Positions 25,965 to 35,900 of a DNA stretch of 64,000 nucleotides are shown one piece after another. The stretch is from Rhizobium leguminosarum. Its GTDB lineage: Bacteria; Pseudomonadota; Alphaproteobacteria; Rhizobiales; Rhizobiaceae. The stretch spans positions 1-64,000 of the forward strand of contig NZ_LWBS01000097.1 in NCBI RefSeq assembly GCF_001652265.1, read 5' to 3'. The notes below the pieces were generated by a model. That model had not been told where the DNA came from. It saw only the letters and a list, made by a program, of their open reading frames with translations, and did not search any database. Each line of letters begins with the position of its first letter. The first letter of the stretch is position 1. Position numbers and translations under genes: made by a program.

Positions 25965-27239
25965 TCATTGCGCGATCGGAAGGCCGGTCGCCGAAGCGAT
26001 CTGCTTGGCGGCATCGTCGAGAGCCGCCTTCGCATCGGGATAGCCGCCAGCGAAGAACTTCGTCTGCGTTGCCTTGAAGATGGCTTCCGCATCGCTCTGG
26101 AAGGCGGTGCCGCGGCTCGGTACGATCTTCGGCAGTGTCGCCAGAATATCCGCCCAGACCTTCTGGCCGCCCCAATAGGGCTGCGGCTCGTTGACGAAGG
26201 GATCCTTCTCAGCCGAAAGCAGCGACGGGACCAGACCGAATTCCTTCAGCATGGTGATCTGGCCCTCATCCGTGCCGAGGGCGTAGTTGACGAACTTCCA
26301 GGCGGCTTCCTTATTCGCGGATGTCGCCGAAATGGCGAGCGACGAACCGCCGAGATTGGCCGCATGCGGGCCATCGGCCGTCAGGCTCGGCATTCTGTAG
26401 ACGCCCCACTTGCCCTTGAGATCGGGAGAGGTCGAGCGGACGGTGCCCTCATACCAGCCGCCATACAGCTGGCTTGCGGCCTTGCCGGCGGTATTGGCCT
26501 GGATCTTTTCGTCCCAGTTGGCCGACGTCAGCGTCCCGGCATCCTTCATCTCCTTCACCTTTTGCAGCGAGGCGACGCAGGCCGGCTGGTTGATGGTGAT
26601 ATTCTGGCCGTCGGTCGAGTAGTAGCCGCAGCCCTGTTCGTTGGCGATCATGCGAAACCATTCGCTGTCGCCGTTGAAGTCGGCCTGCGCCATGACGACG
26701 CCGGGATTGGCGGCGGAAATCTTTTTGCCGGCAGCGATGAAATCGTCCCAGGTGCTGATCGTGCTCGGATCGACGCCGGCCTTTTCGTAGAGATCGCGGC
26801 GGTAGAAGACGGCGACAGGACCGGAATCCCACGGCATGGCATAGGCGACATCGCCGACTTCAAGCTCGGTGCGCTTGAAATCAGGGAATTTCGCCTGGAT
26901 ATCGGCCGTGTAGCCGAGCTCCTTCAGATTGGCGAAGCAATCCGGGAAACGGCTCCAGAAGATTTCAGCCTCGAAATTCTCGATGCTGACAATGTCAGGC
27001 AAGCCGTCGCCACCGGCAGCGCAGGCAGCGAGCGTCTTGTCGAAGACCTGGCTGTTGCCGAGGTCCTCGACGGTGATTTTGATATCGGGAAACTGCTTGT
27101 TGAAGCCTGGAAGCGTGGACTTCAATGCCGATGCAGCGACATTCCAGCTCCAGATGGTGAGATTGGCCGACTGCGCGAATGCGGAGCCGGAAGCAAGCAC
27201 TGCGACCGCTGCGGTCGCAGCGAGAAGTTTGAAGCGCAT
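25965..27239 (-). CDS. ABC transporter solute-binding protein (sugar type)
   Basis: The protein is 424 residues from the ATG at 27239, which has GGGAGGA at the right distance; the open frame runs 110 codons further upstream into the AraC gene and was ignored. The signal peptide MRFKLLAATAAVAVLASGSA is followed by FAQSANLTIWSWN. The mature part is a family 1 sugar-binding protein (VEDLGNSQVFDKTLAACAAG, GDVAYAMPWDSGPVAVFYRR, GSSLAISATSANKEAAWKFV). It is the first gene of the importer operon and is divergent from an AraC regulator. Confidence 0.92.
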   Translation of the reverse strand: MRFKLLAATAAVAVLASGSAFAQSANLTIWSWNVAASALKSTLPGFNKQFPDIKITVEDLGNSQVFDKTLAACAAGGDGLPDIVSIENFEAEIFWSRFPDCFANLKELGYTADIQAKFPDFKRTELEVGDVAYAMPWDSGPVAVFYRRDLYEKAGVDPSTISTWDDFIAAGKKISAANPGVVMAQADFNGDSEWFRMIANEQGCGYYSTDGQNITINQPACVASLQKVKEMKDAGTLTSANWDEKIQANTAGKAASQLYGGWYEGTVRSTSPDLKGKWGVYRMPSLTADGPHAANLGGSSLAISATSANKEAAWKFVNYALGTDEGQITMLKEFGLVPSLLSAEKDPFVNEPQPYWGGQKVWADILATLPKIVPSRGTAFQSDAEAIFKATQTKFFAGGYPDAKAALDDAAKQIASATGLPIAQ

Positions 27240-27323
27240 TGAAAATCCTCCCTTTTCAATTGCCGATCTTACGAACGCGGTTAAACTATCTGCAAGGGAG
27301 CGGCTGTCTCCTAAAAAGGGAAC

Positions 27324-28241
27324 ATGGATTTGGCGGAAAGTAAGATCGGTACGCGTGCAATCTACCAGCCCGGCGCAAGCAGCATCGAGGGATTGCCAAT
27401 GGCGCTGCAAATGTTTCACGCTCATCCGCCTGTTATGGCCATGCCGCACTGGCACGCGCAGGTCGAGGTCAACTACGTGATTCGCGGCACCGTTCATTAC
27501 CGCATGAGCGACCATGAATTCCGGTTGAACGCCGGCGAAATGTGCCTTTTCTGGGGTGGCCAGCCGCATCAGATGGATGAATCCTCAGACGATTCGCTCT
27601 ATGCCGGCGCCCATCTGCCGCTCGTCTATTTCTTCCGGCTGCGCCTGCCGATCAGCGTTTCCAGCCGGCTGATGAAGGGCGAGACGCTGCTGACCTCGGC
27701 AACGGACGCCGCCGACAACGAGAACTTCACCCGCTGGTTCCGCTATGCCAACTCAGGCGATGCCGCCAAGGCCCAGCACGCCGTCGACGAGCTGCTGCTG
27801 CGCATCGAGCGCATCGCGCTCGAACCCTATTCGATGACCTCGCAGGCAGCCGTCAATCTCGAAGGGGATCACCCGCATCCGCATTCCTCGCGCAGCGTCG
27901 CGCGCATGTGCGATTTTATCGCCGCCAATTTCCTGCACGACATCGATTCCGTCGATATCGCCCGCGCCGCCGACCTGCATCCGAAATATGCGATGAACCT
28001 GTTCAAACGATCGACCGGCATGACGCTCAGCAAATATGTGACACTGCTGCGGCTGTCGCGCGCCCAGGCGATGCTGATGAGCGAGGGCGCCAATGTGCTG
28101 CAGGTGGCGATGGACAGCGGCTTCGGCTCGATCAGCGCCTTCAATAAGTCCTTCCGCCACATCGCCGGCATGTCGCCGTCGAATTTCCGCCGCGATATCC
28201 GGCTGGTGACGACGATGCCCTCCGGCGCTTTCCGCAACTAG
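27324..28241 (+). CDS. AraC-family transcriptional regulator
   Basis: The 305-residue protein has an N-terminal cupin sensor (HAHPPVMAMPHWHAQVEVNY with three histidines, then GTVHYRMSDHEFRLNAGEMC). The C-terminal AraC double helix-turn-helix spans about 195-295 (DIARAADLHPKYAMNLFKRS, LQVAMDSGFGSISAFNKSFR). It is divergent from the importer operon across an 84-bp gap, which points to activation of that operon in response to a sugar. AAAAAGGGAAC precedes the ATG. Confidence 0.92.
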   Translation: MDLAESKIGTRAIYQPGASSIEGLPMALQMFHAHPPVMAMPHWHAQVEVNYVIRGTVHYRMSDHEFRLNAGEMCLFWGGQPHQMDESSDDSLYAGAHLPLVYFFRLRLPISVSSRLMKGETLLTSATDAADNENFTRWFRYANSGDAAKAQHAVDELLLRIERIALEPYSMTSQAAVNLEGDHPHPHSSRSVARMCDFIAANFLHDIDSVDIARAADLHPKYAMNLFKRSTGMTLSKYVTLLRLSRAQAMLMSEGANVLQVAMDSGFGSISAFNKSFRHIAGMSPSNFRRDIRLVTTMPSGAFRN

Positions 28242-28338
28242 CTCAGGGCCGGCCGCAATTCGGCGTTCTGTGCGTCTGCGTGCGACTTGTTCTTCACTGG
28301 GCAAAAAAGAACCAACGCCCAAGGTGGCGGCAGAATGC

Positions 28339-28353
28339 GCACATTTTCTGTGC
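28339..28353. promoter_or_regulatory. NtrC-like binding site
   Basis: GCACATTTTCTGTGC has the GCAC-N7-GTGC spacing of NtrC sites, and the positions next to the half-sites are also symmetrical (A and T). It lies about 75 bp before the sigma-54 -24 element, a usual distance for an enhancer. A second short palindrome GTGCATGCAC follows at 28356-28365. Confidence 0.6.
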
Positions 28354-28425
28354 AAGTGCATGCACTATTACATTTTCCAGGGAATTGGTGCCATCGCACT
28401 CTCAATAAAATCAATGATTTATAAT

Positions 28426-28443
28426 TTGGCACACCCTTTGCTT
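28426..28443 (+). promoter_or_regulatory. Sigma-54 (RpoN) promoter of the guanidine operon
   Basis: TTGGCACACCCTTTGCTT fits the -24/-12 consensus TTGGCAC-N5-TTGCA, with GG (28428-28429) and GC (28440-28441) exactly ten bases apart. Transcription should start near 28453, at the edge of the riboswitch. This ties the operon to nitrogen control through NtrC. Confidence 0.8.
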
Positions 28444-28455
28444 CGATATTTGTAG

Positions 28456-28566
28456 AGTTGGTGGCTAGGGTTCCGGCGTCGCAAGACGTGACTGGTCCGA
28501 GAGCTGCCACCGGCGAGGGAGACATCCCGCCGGGTGCACGGCGGGACAAAAGCCCGGGAGACCTCG
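28456..28566 (+). promoter_or_regulatory. Guanidine-I (ykkC) riboswitch
   Basis: Three conserved blocks of the ykkC aptamer occur in order: GGCTAGGGTTCCGGC (28463-28477), GACTGGTCCGAGAGC (28490-28504) and ACGGCGGGACAAAAGCCCGG with following GAGA (from 28538). The second stem is formed by CCCGCCG and CGGCGGG. The class binds guanidinium and turns on downstream genes. The genes that follow encode an importer and guanidine breakdown, which is the known context. An intrinsic terminator follows at 28573 and shares bases with the 3' side of the aptamer. Confidence 0.95.
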
Positions 28567-28572
28567 TAAGCC

Positions 28573-28611
28573 AAGGGATTGGCGGCACGATGGTCATTGC
28601 CGATCCCTTTT
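28573..28611 (+). terminator. Terminator of the guanidine riboswitch (expression platform)
   Basis: AAGGGATTGGC pairs with GCCGATCCCTT across a 15-base loop and is followed by TT. The 5' strand begins with the AA of CCAA (28571-28574), bases that could also pair with TTGG at the aptamer's 5' end. Ligand binding would thus favour read-through. The hairpin ends 26 bp before the first start codon. Confidence 0.85.
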
Positions 28612-28636
28612 GAAGAAATGCAAAAGGGGAATTTCA

Positions 28637-29710
28637 ATGCAGACTTTTTCGAAGATTCTATCGATTACCGCACTGACGGCGTCCCTGGCGCTCGGGCTCG
28701 GCTCCATCGCCAAGGCCGAACAGAAGACCGATTTCAAGGTCGCCTGGTCGATCTATGTCGGCTGGATGCCCTGGGGCTATGCCGCCGATCACGGCATCGT
28801 CAAGAAATGGGCCGACAAATACGGCATCAAGATCGAGGTGACCCAGTTCAACGACTACGTCGAATCGATGAACCAGTATACGGCCGGCGCCTTCGACGCC
28901 GTGACCCTCACCAATATGGACGGCCTGTCGATCCCGGCTGCCGGCGGCGTCGATACCACAGCCGTGATTGTCGGCGACTTCTCGAACGGTAACGATGCCG
29001 TTATCCTCAAGGACAAGGCGAGCCTTGCCGACATCAAGGGCCAGAACGTCAATCTCGTCGAATTTTCCGTCTCGCATTATCTGCTTGCCCGCGCGCTCGA
29101 AAGCATCAAGCTGACCGAGCGTGACGTCAAGGTGGTCAACACCTCCGACGCCGATATGGTCGCCGCCTATAAGACGGCAGATGTCACCGCAGTCGTCACC
29201 TGGAACCCGCTGGTCTCGACCATCCTCGAGGATCCCACGGCCAAGAAGGTCTTCGACAGCTCGCAGGTGCCGGGCGAGATCATCGACCTGATGGTCGCCA
29301 ATTCAGGCGTGCTGAAGGACAATCCGAATTTCGGCAAGGCGCTCGCCGGCATCTGGTATGAAACCGCGGCACTGCTGACCGCCGACAGCGCCGACGGCAA
29401 GGCCGCCCGCGAGGCGATGGGCCAGGCATCGGGTACCGATCTCAAGGGCTACGAGTCCCAGCTTGCCGTCACCAAGCTGTTTGCCGAGCCGGCCGATGCC
29501 GTTGCCTTCACCGCCTCGGACGGCCTGCCGAAGACAATGGATCTTGTCCGTAACTTCCTGTTCGAGAAGGGCCTGCTCGGCAATGGTGCGCCATCCGCCG
29601 ACGTTATCGGCATCGAAATGCCTAATGGCAAGATCCTCGGCGATAGCGGCAACGTCAAGCTGCGCTTCACTGAGACCTACATGAAGGCGGCAGCCGACGG
29701 TTCGCTCTGA
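28637..29710 (+). CDS. ABC transporter substrate-binding protein, guanidine/urea-carboxylase operon type
   Basis: The protein is 357 residues from the ATG at 28637, preceded by AAAAGGGGA; an in-frame TTG at 28610 lies in the terminator and was rejected. The signal peptide MQTFSKILSITALTASLALG ends near SIAKA-EQKTDFK. The mature protein is of the nitrate/sulfonate/taurine (NMT1-like) class: VAWSIYVGWMPWGYAADHGI, TNMDGLSIPAAGGVDTTAVI. It matches the binding-protein type found next to urea/guanidine carboxylases. The predicted ligand is guanidine or a guanidine-related compound, from the riboswitch and the enzymes downstream. Confidence 0.92.
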   Translation: MQTFSKILSITALTASLALGLGSIAKAEQKTDFKVAWSIYVGWMPWGYAADHGIVKKWADKYGIKIEVTQFNDYVESMNQYTAGAFDAVTLTNMDGLSIPAAGGVDTTAVIVGDFSNGNDAVILKDKASLADIKGQNVNLVEFSVSHYLLARALESIKLTERDVKVVNTSDADMVAAYKTADVTAVVTWNPLVSTILEDPTAKKVFDSSQVPGEIIDLMVANSGVLKDNPNFGKALAGIWYETAALLTADSADGKAAREAMGQASGTDLKGYESQLAVTKLFAEPADAVAFTASDGLPKTMDLVRNFLFEKGLLGNGAPSADVIGIEMPNGKILGDSGNVKLRFTETYMKAAADGSL

Positions 29711-29775
29711 GCGATCTCAAAGCAGTGGCGCGGCGTTGACCGCGTCGCCCAACCTTCATCAGCGGAGCTTTCCTC

Positions 29776-30594
29776 ATGCGCTGGATCAACACGAGGCCGA
29801 GCCGGGGCGCGCAGCTTGCCTTGACGCTGCTGCCCTTCGTGCTGCTGATCGTTGCCTACACGTTCGGCTCGGCGGCGCGGCTGGCCGAAAACGCCAACGA
29901 CAAGCTGCTGCCCGGTCTTGCCGGTTTTGCCGATGCGATAGATCGCCTGGCCTTCATCGCCGATCCGCGCACCGGTCAATATCTGCTGTGGTCCGATACG
30001 GGGGCGAGCCTGGTCCGGCTGTTCGCCGGCCTCGGCATCTCGACCCTTACCGCGCTCGTCATCGGCATGCTGATCGGCATGTTGCCTTATCTGAGAGCCC
30101 TGCTCTCTCCTTTTGTCGCCGTTATCTCGATGGTGCCGCCGCTGGCGTTGCTGCCGATCCTCTTCATCGCTATGGGGCTCGGAGAAGCCTCGAAGATCGC
30201 GCTGATCGTCATCGGCGTTGCGCCGACGATGATCCGCGACCTTGCGCTGAAGGCGCTGGAGCTGCCGCGCGAACAGATCGTCAAGGCTGAAACGCTCGGC
30301 GGCACTTCCTGGCAGATCGGCCTTCGCGTCGTGCTGCCGCAGATTCTCCCCCGGCTGATCACCTGCCTGAGGCTTCAACTCGGTCCAGCCTGGCTGTTCC
30401 TGATCGCGGCCGAGGCGATTTCGTCGGATTCCGGTCTCGGCTACCGCATCTTCCTCGTCCGCCGTTATCTCTCGATGGACATCATCTTTCCCTATGTCGT
30501 CTGGATCACGCTGCTCGCCGTGGTCATGAATTATATCCTCGATCGCATCCGCATCGCCGTCTTCCCCTGGTCTGAACTGGAGAAGCAGGCATGA
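29776..30594 (+). CDS. ABC transporter permease of the guanidine operon
   Basis: The 272-residue protein starts with a membrane helix (LALTLLPFVLLIVAYTFGS) and a short outside segment. The SsuC/TauC-type channel helices and coupling loop follow (LELPREQIVKAETLGGTSWQ then IGLRVVLPQILPRLITCLRL). It works with the binding protein before it and the ATPase after it, whose start overlaps its stop by 4 bp. Confidence 0.92.
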   Translation: MRWINTRPSRGAQLALTLLPFVLLIVAYTFGSAARLAENANDKLLPGLAGFADAIDRLAFIADPRTGQYLLWSDTGASLVRLFAGLGISTLTALVIGMLIGMLPYLRALLSPFVAVISMVPPLALLPILFIAMGLGEASKIALIVIGVAPTMIRDLALKALELPREQIVKAETLGGTSWQIGLRVVLPQILPRLITCLRLQLGPAWLFLIAAEAISSDSGLGYRIFLVRRYLSMDIIFPYVVWITLLAVVMNYILDRIRIAVFPWSELEKQA

Positions 30595-31421
30595 GCGAGT
30601 TGGTGATCGAAAAGATCTGGAAAGAGTATGGCGACCAGATCGTGCTTGAGGACGTATCGCTGACCGTCGCTTCGCGCGCCTTTGTCGCCCTCGTCGGCCC
30701 GTCCGGCTGCGGCAAGTCGACGTTCTTGCGTATGCTGCTCGGCCAGGAGCGGCCGACGCGAGGGACAATCCTGATCGACGGCGAAGCGCTGCCGCAGGAG
30801 CCGGGGCCGGATCGCGGCGTCGTCTTCCAGCGCTACTCCGTATTCCCGCATCTGACCGTCCTCGGAAACGTACTGCTCGGGCGGGAACTCTCGACGTCTC
30901 GCTACAAGGCCAAGCTTTTCGGCGCTGCCCGTCGCAACGCCATTGACGAAGCCCGGCGGCTGATTGCCGAAGTCGGCCTTTCCGGCGCCGAGGACAAATA
31001 TCCAGCGCAGCTTTCAGGCGGCATGCAGCAGCGCCTGGCGCTGGCGCAGGCCCTGATCATGAAACCGAAAGTGCTGCTCCTCGACGAGCCCTTCGGCGCA
31101 CTCGACCCCGGCATTCGCGCCGAAATCCACACATTGATGAAGCGGCTCTGGCACGAAACGCAGATGACCGTCGTCATGGTGACGCACGACATGCGCGAGG
31201 CCTTCACGCTGGCGACGCGCGTCGTCGCCTTCGAGCGCAAGCGTGACCGCCCGGAGGAAAAGGAGCGCTACGGCGCGACGATCACCAAGGATATTTCGAT
31301 CTGGCCGCCGAGGCTTGCCGGCGCGCCCTCCATCTTCAGCCCCGACCGGGACGGCCCGGTCATTTCTCTGGGCCTTCGCCGGGACGACCCGGCTTCCAGT
31401 CCGTCAGGAGAAAAACCATGA
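30591..31421 (+). CDS. ABC transporter ATP-binding protein of the guanidine operon
   Basis: The 276-residue SsuB/TauB-type ATPase has Walker [10 protein letters not shown] (about 38-46), signature LSGGMQQR and Walker B VLLLDEPFGALD. The C-terminal tail after the ATPase domain (KRDRPEEKERYGATITKDIS) is typical of the urea-carboxylase-linked version. It overlaps the next gene by 4 bp. Confidence 0.93.
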   Translation: MSELVIEKIWKEYGDQIVLEDVSLTVASRAFVALVGPSGCGKSTFLRMLLGQERPTRGTILIDGEALPQEPGPDRGVVFQRYSVFPHLTVLGNVLLGRELSTSRYKAKLFGAARRNAIDEARRLIAEVGLSGAEDKYPAQLSGGMQQRLALAQALIMKPKVLLLDEPFGALDPGIRAEIHTLMKRLWHETQMTVVMVTHDMREAFTLATRVVAFERKRDRPEEKERYGATITKDISIWPPRLAGAPSIFSPDRDGPVISLGLRRDDPASSPSGEKP

Positions 31422-32239
31422 TGCATGTCAGGCGTTCGCCCGAAGAAATTGCCGCCAACCGGCAGCGCTACGAGGAACATCAGAAGAAGGGGTTGGAATT
31501 TGCCCCGAAGGCCCTGCCCGCGCCAAGCCCCCTGCCTGCCCCTGCCATCGATGCGGCTGCGATCATCCATCAGGAGACTATCCCCGGCGGCTGGTACTGG
31601 TCGACTACGGTCAAGCGCGGCGAGGCGCTCCGCATCGATCAGGGAGAAGGCGGATCGACCGTGGCGCTCGTTGCCTGGAACGCCACTGATACCAGCGAGC
31701 GGCTCAATCTCGTCGATACGGTCAAGGTGCAGTGGACGACCGCCCTCGGCAAGGGCCGCGTCATCTTCTCGGATATGGGCCGGGTGATGTTATCGCTGAT
31801 CGAGGATAGTTCCGGCGTCCATGACTGCCTGATGGGCGGCTCGACGGCGGCTTCGAACGCTGCAAGATATCCCGGCGTCAAGACCCGCAACACCCGCGAC
31901 AATCTCGTGCTCGTCGCCGGCAAGCTTGGTCTCACCAGGCGCGACATCGCTGGGATTCTCAACCTCTTCGCCCCGGTCCGAGTCGACGATGACGGCGGCT
32001 TCCAGTGGCGCGGCAAGCTCTCCAACAGCGGCGATTATGCCGAACTGCGCGCCGAGATGGACATGATCGTCGGCTTTTCGAATTGCCCGCATCCGCTCGA
32101 TCCCGATCCGGTCTATGCGCCGAAGCCGGTGATCGTCACGCGCTTTCGCGCGCCCGCACCTGCAGTCGACGACCTCTCGCGCACGGCGACCGCCGAAGCC
32201 CTTCGCGGCTTCGAGAATAACGCCGCGATGCTGGCCTGA
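31418..32239 (+). CDS. Urea carboxylase-associated protein (DUF1989), probable carboxyguanidine deiminase subunit
   Basis: The 273-residue protein belongs to the DUF1989 urea-carboxylase-associated family: IPGGWYWSTTVKRGEALRID, LGKGRVIFSDMGRVMLSLIE, HDCLMGGSTAASNAARYPGV and ending in VGFSNCPHPLDPDP. In guanidine-degrading bacteria two such proteins (CgdA and CgdB) form the enzyme that converts carboxyguanidine to allophanate. A cysteine in SNCPHPLD and the HD of VHDCL are likely metal or catalytic positions. I did not assign CgdA or CgdB, because order varies and I could not compare sequences. Confidence 0.9.
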   Translation: MMHVRRSPEEIAANRQRYEEHQKKGLEFAPKALPAPSPLPAPAIDAAAIIHQETIPGGWYWSTTVKRGEALRIDQGEGGSTVALVAWNATDTSERLNLVDTVKVQWTTALGKGRVIFSDMGRVMLSLIEDSSGVHDCLMGGSTAASNAARYPGVKTRNTRDNLVLVAGKLGLTRRDIAGILNLFAPVRVDDDGGFQWRGKLSNSGDYAELRAEMDMIVGFSNCPHPLDPDPVYAPKPVIVTRFRAPAPAVDDLSRTATAEALRGFENNAAMLA

Positions 32240-32250
32240 GGAGGATGACG

Positions 32251-32901
32251 ATGACCGATTTCATCAAGACTTCAGCTTCGCGCAGCCTCGAAAACGCGGT
32301 GCAGGACCACTTCATCCCGGCCGAAGCGCCATGGTCCGGCATCGTCCGCAAGGGCCAGACCATCCGCATCGAGGACAGCTACGGCCAGCAGGCGATCGAC
32401 ACGCTGTTTTATCGTGCCGATGATTTTGCCGAGCGTTATTCCAACCAGGATACGATGCGGGCGCAGGGTGGCGCCTATATCGGCACCGGCACGAAGATCA
32501 TTTCGAACGAGGGCAACGTCATGCTGGTCATGACGGCCGACAGCTGCGGCCGCCACGATACATCGGCAGGCGCCTGCTCCTGCGAGAGCAATACCGTGCG
32601 CTTCGGCCACGGCACGAAATACCTGCATGCCTGCCGCGACAATTTCGTGATCGAGGTAACCAAGCACGGCATGAGCAAGCGCGACATCGTGCCGAACATC
32701 AATTTCTTCATGAACGTGCCGATCAAGCCGAACGGCGAGATGACCATCGTCGACGGCATTTCCGCGCCTGGTGACTATGTCGAGTTGGTGGCGGAGATGG
32801 ACGTGCTCTGCGTCATCTCCAACTGCCCGCAGATCAACAATCCCTGCAACGGTTTCGATCCGACGTCGATCCGGGTGCTGATCTGGGACGGCGAGGACTG
32901 A
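32251..32901 (+). CDS. Second urea carboxylase-associated protein (DUF1989), probable carboxyguanidine deiminase subunit
   Basis: The protein is 216 residues from the ATG at 32251; the ATG at 32245 touches the AGGAGG and is too close. Family blocks are HFIPAEAPWSGIVRKGQTIR, SYGQQAIDTLFYRADDFAER, DSCGRHDTSAGACSCESNTV and VISNCPQINNPCNGFDPT. The cysteine-rich middle (CGRHD...GACSCE) may hold a metal. It pairs with the protein encoded just before, and together they should release ammonia from carboxyguanidine. The carboxylase gene starts 3 bp after the stop. Confidence 0.9.
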   Translation: MTDFIKTSASRSLENAVQDHFIPAEAPWSGIVRKGQTIRIEDSYGQQAIDTLFYRADDFAERYSNQDTMRAQGGAYIGTGTKIISNEGNVMLVMTADSCGRHDTSAGACSCESNTVRFGHGTKYLHACRDNFVIEVTKHGMSKRDIVPNINFFMNVPIKPNGEMTIVDGISAPGDYVELVAEMDVLCVISNCPQINNPCNGFDPTSIRVLIWDGED

Positions 32902-32904
32902 TCG

Positions 32905-35900
32905 ATGTTCACCAAGATCCTGATCGCCAACCGCGGCGAAATCGCCGTCCGCGTCATCCGCACATTGAAGAGGATGGGCATCGCCTCGGTCGCCGTCTAT
33001 TCCGATGCCGATCGGTTCTCGAAACCGGCGCTGACCGCCGACGAGGCCGTGCGCCTCGGTCCGGCGCCGGCCGCCGAGAGCTATCTCAACGTCGATGCCG
33101 TCATCGCCGCCTGCAAGGCGACGGGAGCCCAGGCCGTGCATCCGGGCTATGGCTTCCTGTCGGAGAATATCGGCTTTGCCGAGCGGCTTGCCGCTGAAGG
33201 TATCGCCTTCATCGGCCCGCGGCCGGAACATCTGTCGGCCTTCGGCTTGAAGCATACGGCGCGCGAACTGGCGAAAGCCACCGGCGTGCCGCTGCTGCCG
33301 GGCACCGATCTCTTGCAGAGCCTCGAAGAGGCGCTTTCGGCCGCAGAAACGGTAGGCTATCCCGTCATGCTGAAGAGCACGGCTGGCGGCGGCGGCATCG
33401 GCATGCAGCTCTGCGCCGATGCAGCAAGCCTCAAGGCCTCTTTCGAAAGCGTGCAGCGGACCGCGCGGGCCAGCTTCGGCGATGCGCGCGTCTATATCGA
33501 GCGTTTCGTAGCCGAAGCGCGCCATGTCGAGGTGCAGATCTTCGGCGATGGCAAGGGCCGCGTGATTGCGCTCGGCGAACGTGACTGCTCGCTGCAGCGG
33601 CGAAACCAGAAGGTCGTCGAGGAGACCCCTGCACCTGGCCTTTCCGCGGAGATACGGGCGCGGCTGCACAAGGCGGCGATCGATTTGGGAAGCTCGGTCT
33701 CCTATGAATCGGCCGGTACCGTCGAATTCATCTATGATCCCCAGCGCGAGGAATTCTATTTCCTTGAGGTCAATACCCGCCTGCAGGTCGAGCATCCCGT
33801 TACGGAAGCCGTCTTCGGCATTGATCTCGTCGAATGGATGATCCGGCAGGCGGCCGGCGAGGACGTGCTCTCGGGCGCCGAGGCCCTGACGCCGAAGGGG
33901 GCGGCGATCGAGATGCGGATCTATGCCGAGATGCCGCATGCCGATTTCCGACCGAGCGCTGGCCTGCTGACCGAGGTTGTCTTCCCGGACAATGCCCGCG
34001 TCGACGGCTGGATCGAGACGGGAACCGAGGTCACGCCCTTCTATGATCCGATGCTCGCCAAGCTGATCGTGGCGGCGGAAGGCCGGCCGGCGGCGATCGA
34101 GAAGCTGAAGGCAGCACTTGCCGAAACGTCGATATCAGGCATCGAGACCAATCTCGACTATTTGAGAACGATCGCCGCTTCCGAACTGCTCGCCAGCGCC
34201 AAGGTGGCGACGACGGCGTTGCGCGACTTCGCCTTCGTCCCCGACGTCGTCGAGGTGCTTGCGCCTGGCGCGCAGTCAAGCATCCAGGAACTGCCGGGCC
34301 GGCTCGGCCTCTGGCATGTCGGCGTGCCGCCAAGCGGTCCGATGGACGAACGCTCCTTCCGCCATGCCAACCGGCTGGTCGGCAATACCGACGTGACGGC
34401 TGCGCTCGAATTGACGGTTTCCGGCCCGACATTGCGGTTTTATGCCGACCAGACGATCGCGCTTGCCGGCGCCCGGATGGCGATGACATGCGACGGCGTA
34501 AAATTGCCGCATGACGCTCCGGTGACAATCCGGGCGGGTCAGGTTCTGTCGATCGGTTCGATCGAAGGACCGGGACAACGCGCCTATCTCGCCGTCGCCG
34601 GCGGTTTTGCAGCACCCGTCGTGCTCGGTTCGCGGGCGACTTTCGGCCTCGGCCAGTTCGGCGGCAACGCCACCGGTACGCTGAAGACAGGGCATGTGCT
34701 GCATTTTGCCCGCCAAGTACCGGCCGAACCGGTGAGATCTGCGACGGCGCCGGCCACCTTGACGCGCGAATGGCATGTCGGCGTGGTCTACGGCCCGCAT
34801 GGCGCACCTGACTTCTTTCAGGACGGCGATATCGAGACACTGTTTTCGACGGCCTACGAGGTGCATTTCAACAGCGCCCGCACCGGTGTGCGGCTCATTG
34901 GCCCGGCCCCGCAATGGGCGCGCAGCGACGGCGGTGAGGCGGGGCTGCATCCTTCCAACCTGCACGACAATGCCTATGCGATCGGGGCGATCGATTTCAC
35001 CGGCGATATGCCGATCATTCTCGGCCCTGACGGCCCGAGCCTTGGCGGCTTCGTCTGCCCGGCGGTGATTGCCCGCGACGAGCAGTGGAAAATGGGCCAG
35101 TTCAAGCCCGGCGACCGCATCCGTTTTCATGCAGTCGTGCGGGCGGAAGACCCGATCGCTGGTCCAGCGGTACGGCGGGTCGCGGAAGAGACGGGTTCGC
35201 CGATCGTCGGCACCAGCGAGGACGGACCGGTTTCGGTCGTCTATCGCCGCCAGGGCGACGACAACCTGCTCGTCGAATACGGGCCGATGACGCTCGATAT
35301 CGCGCTTCGGCTGCGGGTGCATCTGCTGATGCAGGCGGTCATCGAGGCTCGCCTTCCCGGCATCGTCGACCTTACCCCCGGCATCCGTTCCCTGCAGATC
35401 CATTATGACGGCACGCAGCTGACGCGCCGGCGCCTGCTGGGGCTGCTCTGCGAGATCGAGGCGACGCTTCCGGCAGCCCAGGAGGTCACGGTGCCGAGCC
35501 GCATCGTGCATCTGCCGCTGTCCTGGAACGATCCGGATGCGGAGCTTGCGATGCGCAAATACCAGGAGCTCGTGCGCCCAAATGCGCCCTGGTGCCCGTC
35601 GAATATCGAGTTCATCCGCCGCATCAACGGTCTTCCCGACGAACAGGCCGTCCGCGATATCGTCTTTGATGCCAGCTACCTCGTGCTGGGACTCGGCGAT
35701 GTCTATCTCGGCGCGCCGGTTGCGACCCCGACCGATCCGCGCCACCGTCTCGTGACGACGAAATACAATCCCGCCCGCACCTGGACACCGGAAAATGCCG
35801 TCGGCATCGGCGGCGCCTATATGTGCATCTACGGCATGGAAGGACCGGGCGGCTACCAGCTCTTTGGCCGCACCATCCAAGTCTGGAACACTTGGCGGGA

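Noticed and set aside
28242..28338. Possible further gene or terminator after the AraC gene
   Set aside because: No clear stem with T-run and no frame with a start; left as ordinary spacer before the NtrC-like site.
32272..33939. Long minus-strand frame of 555 codons opposite the carboxylase operon
   Set aside because: Antisense to clear DUF1989 and biotin carboxylase coding; no motif of its own.
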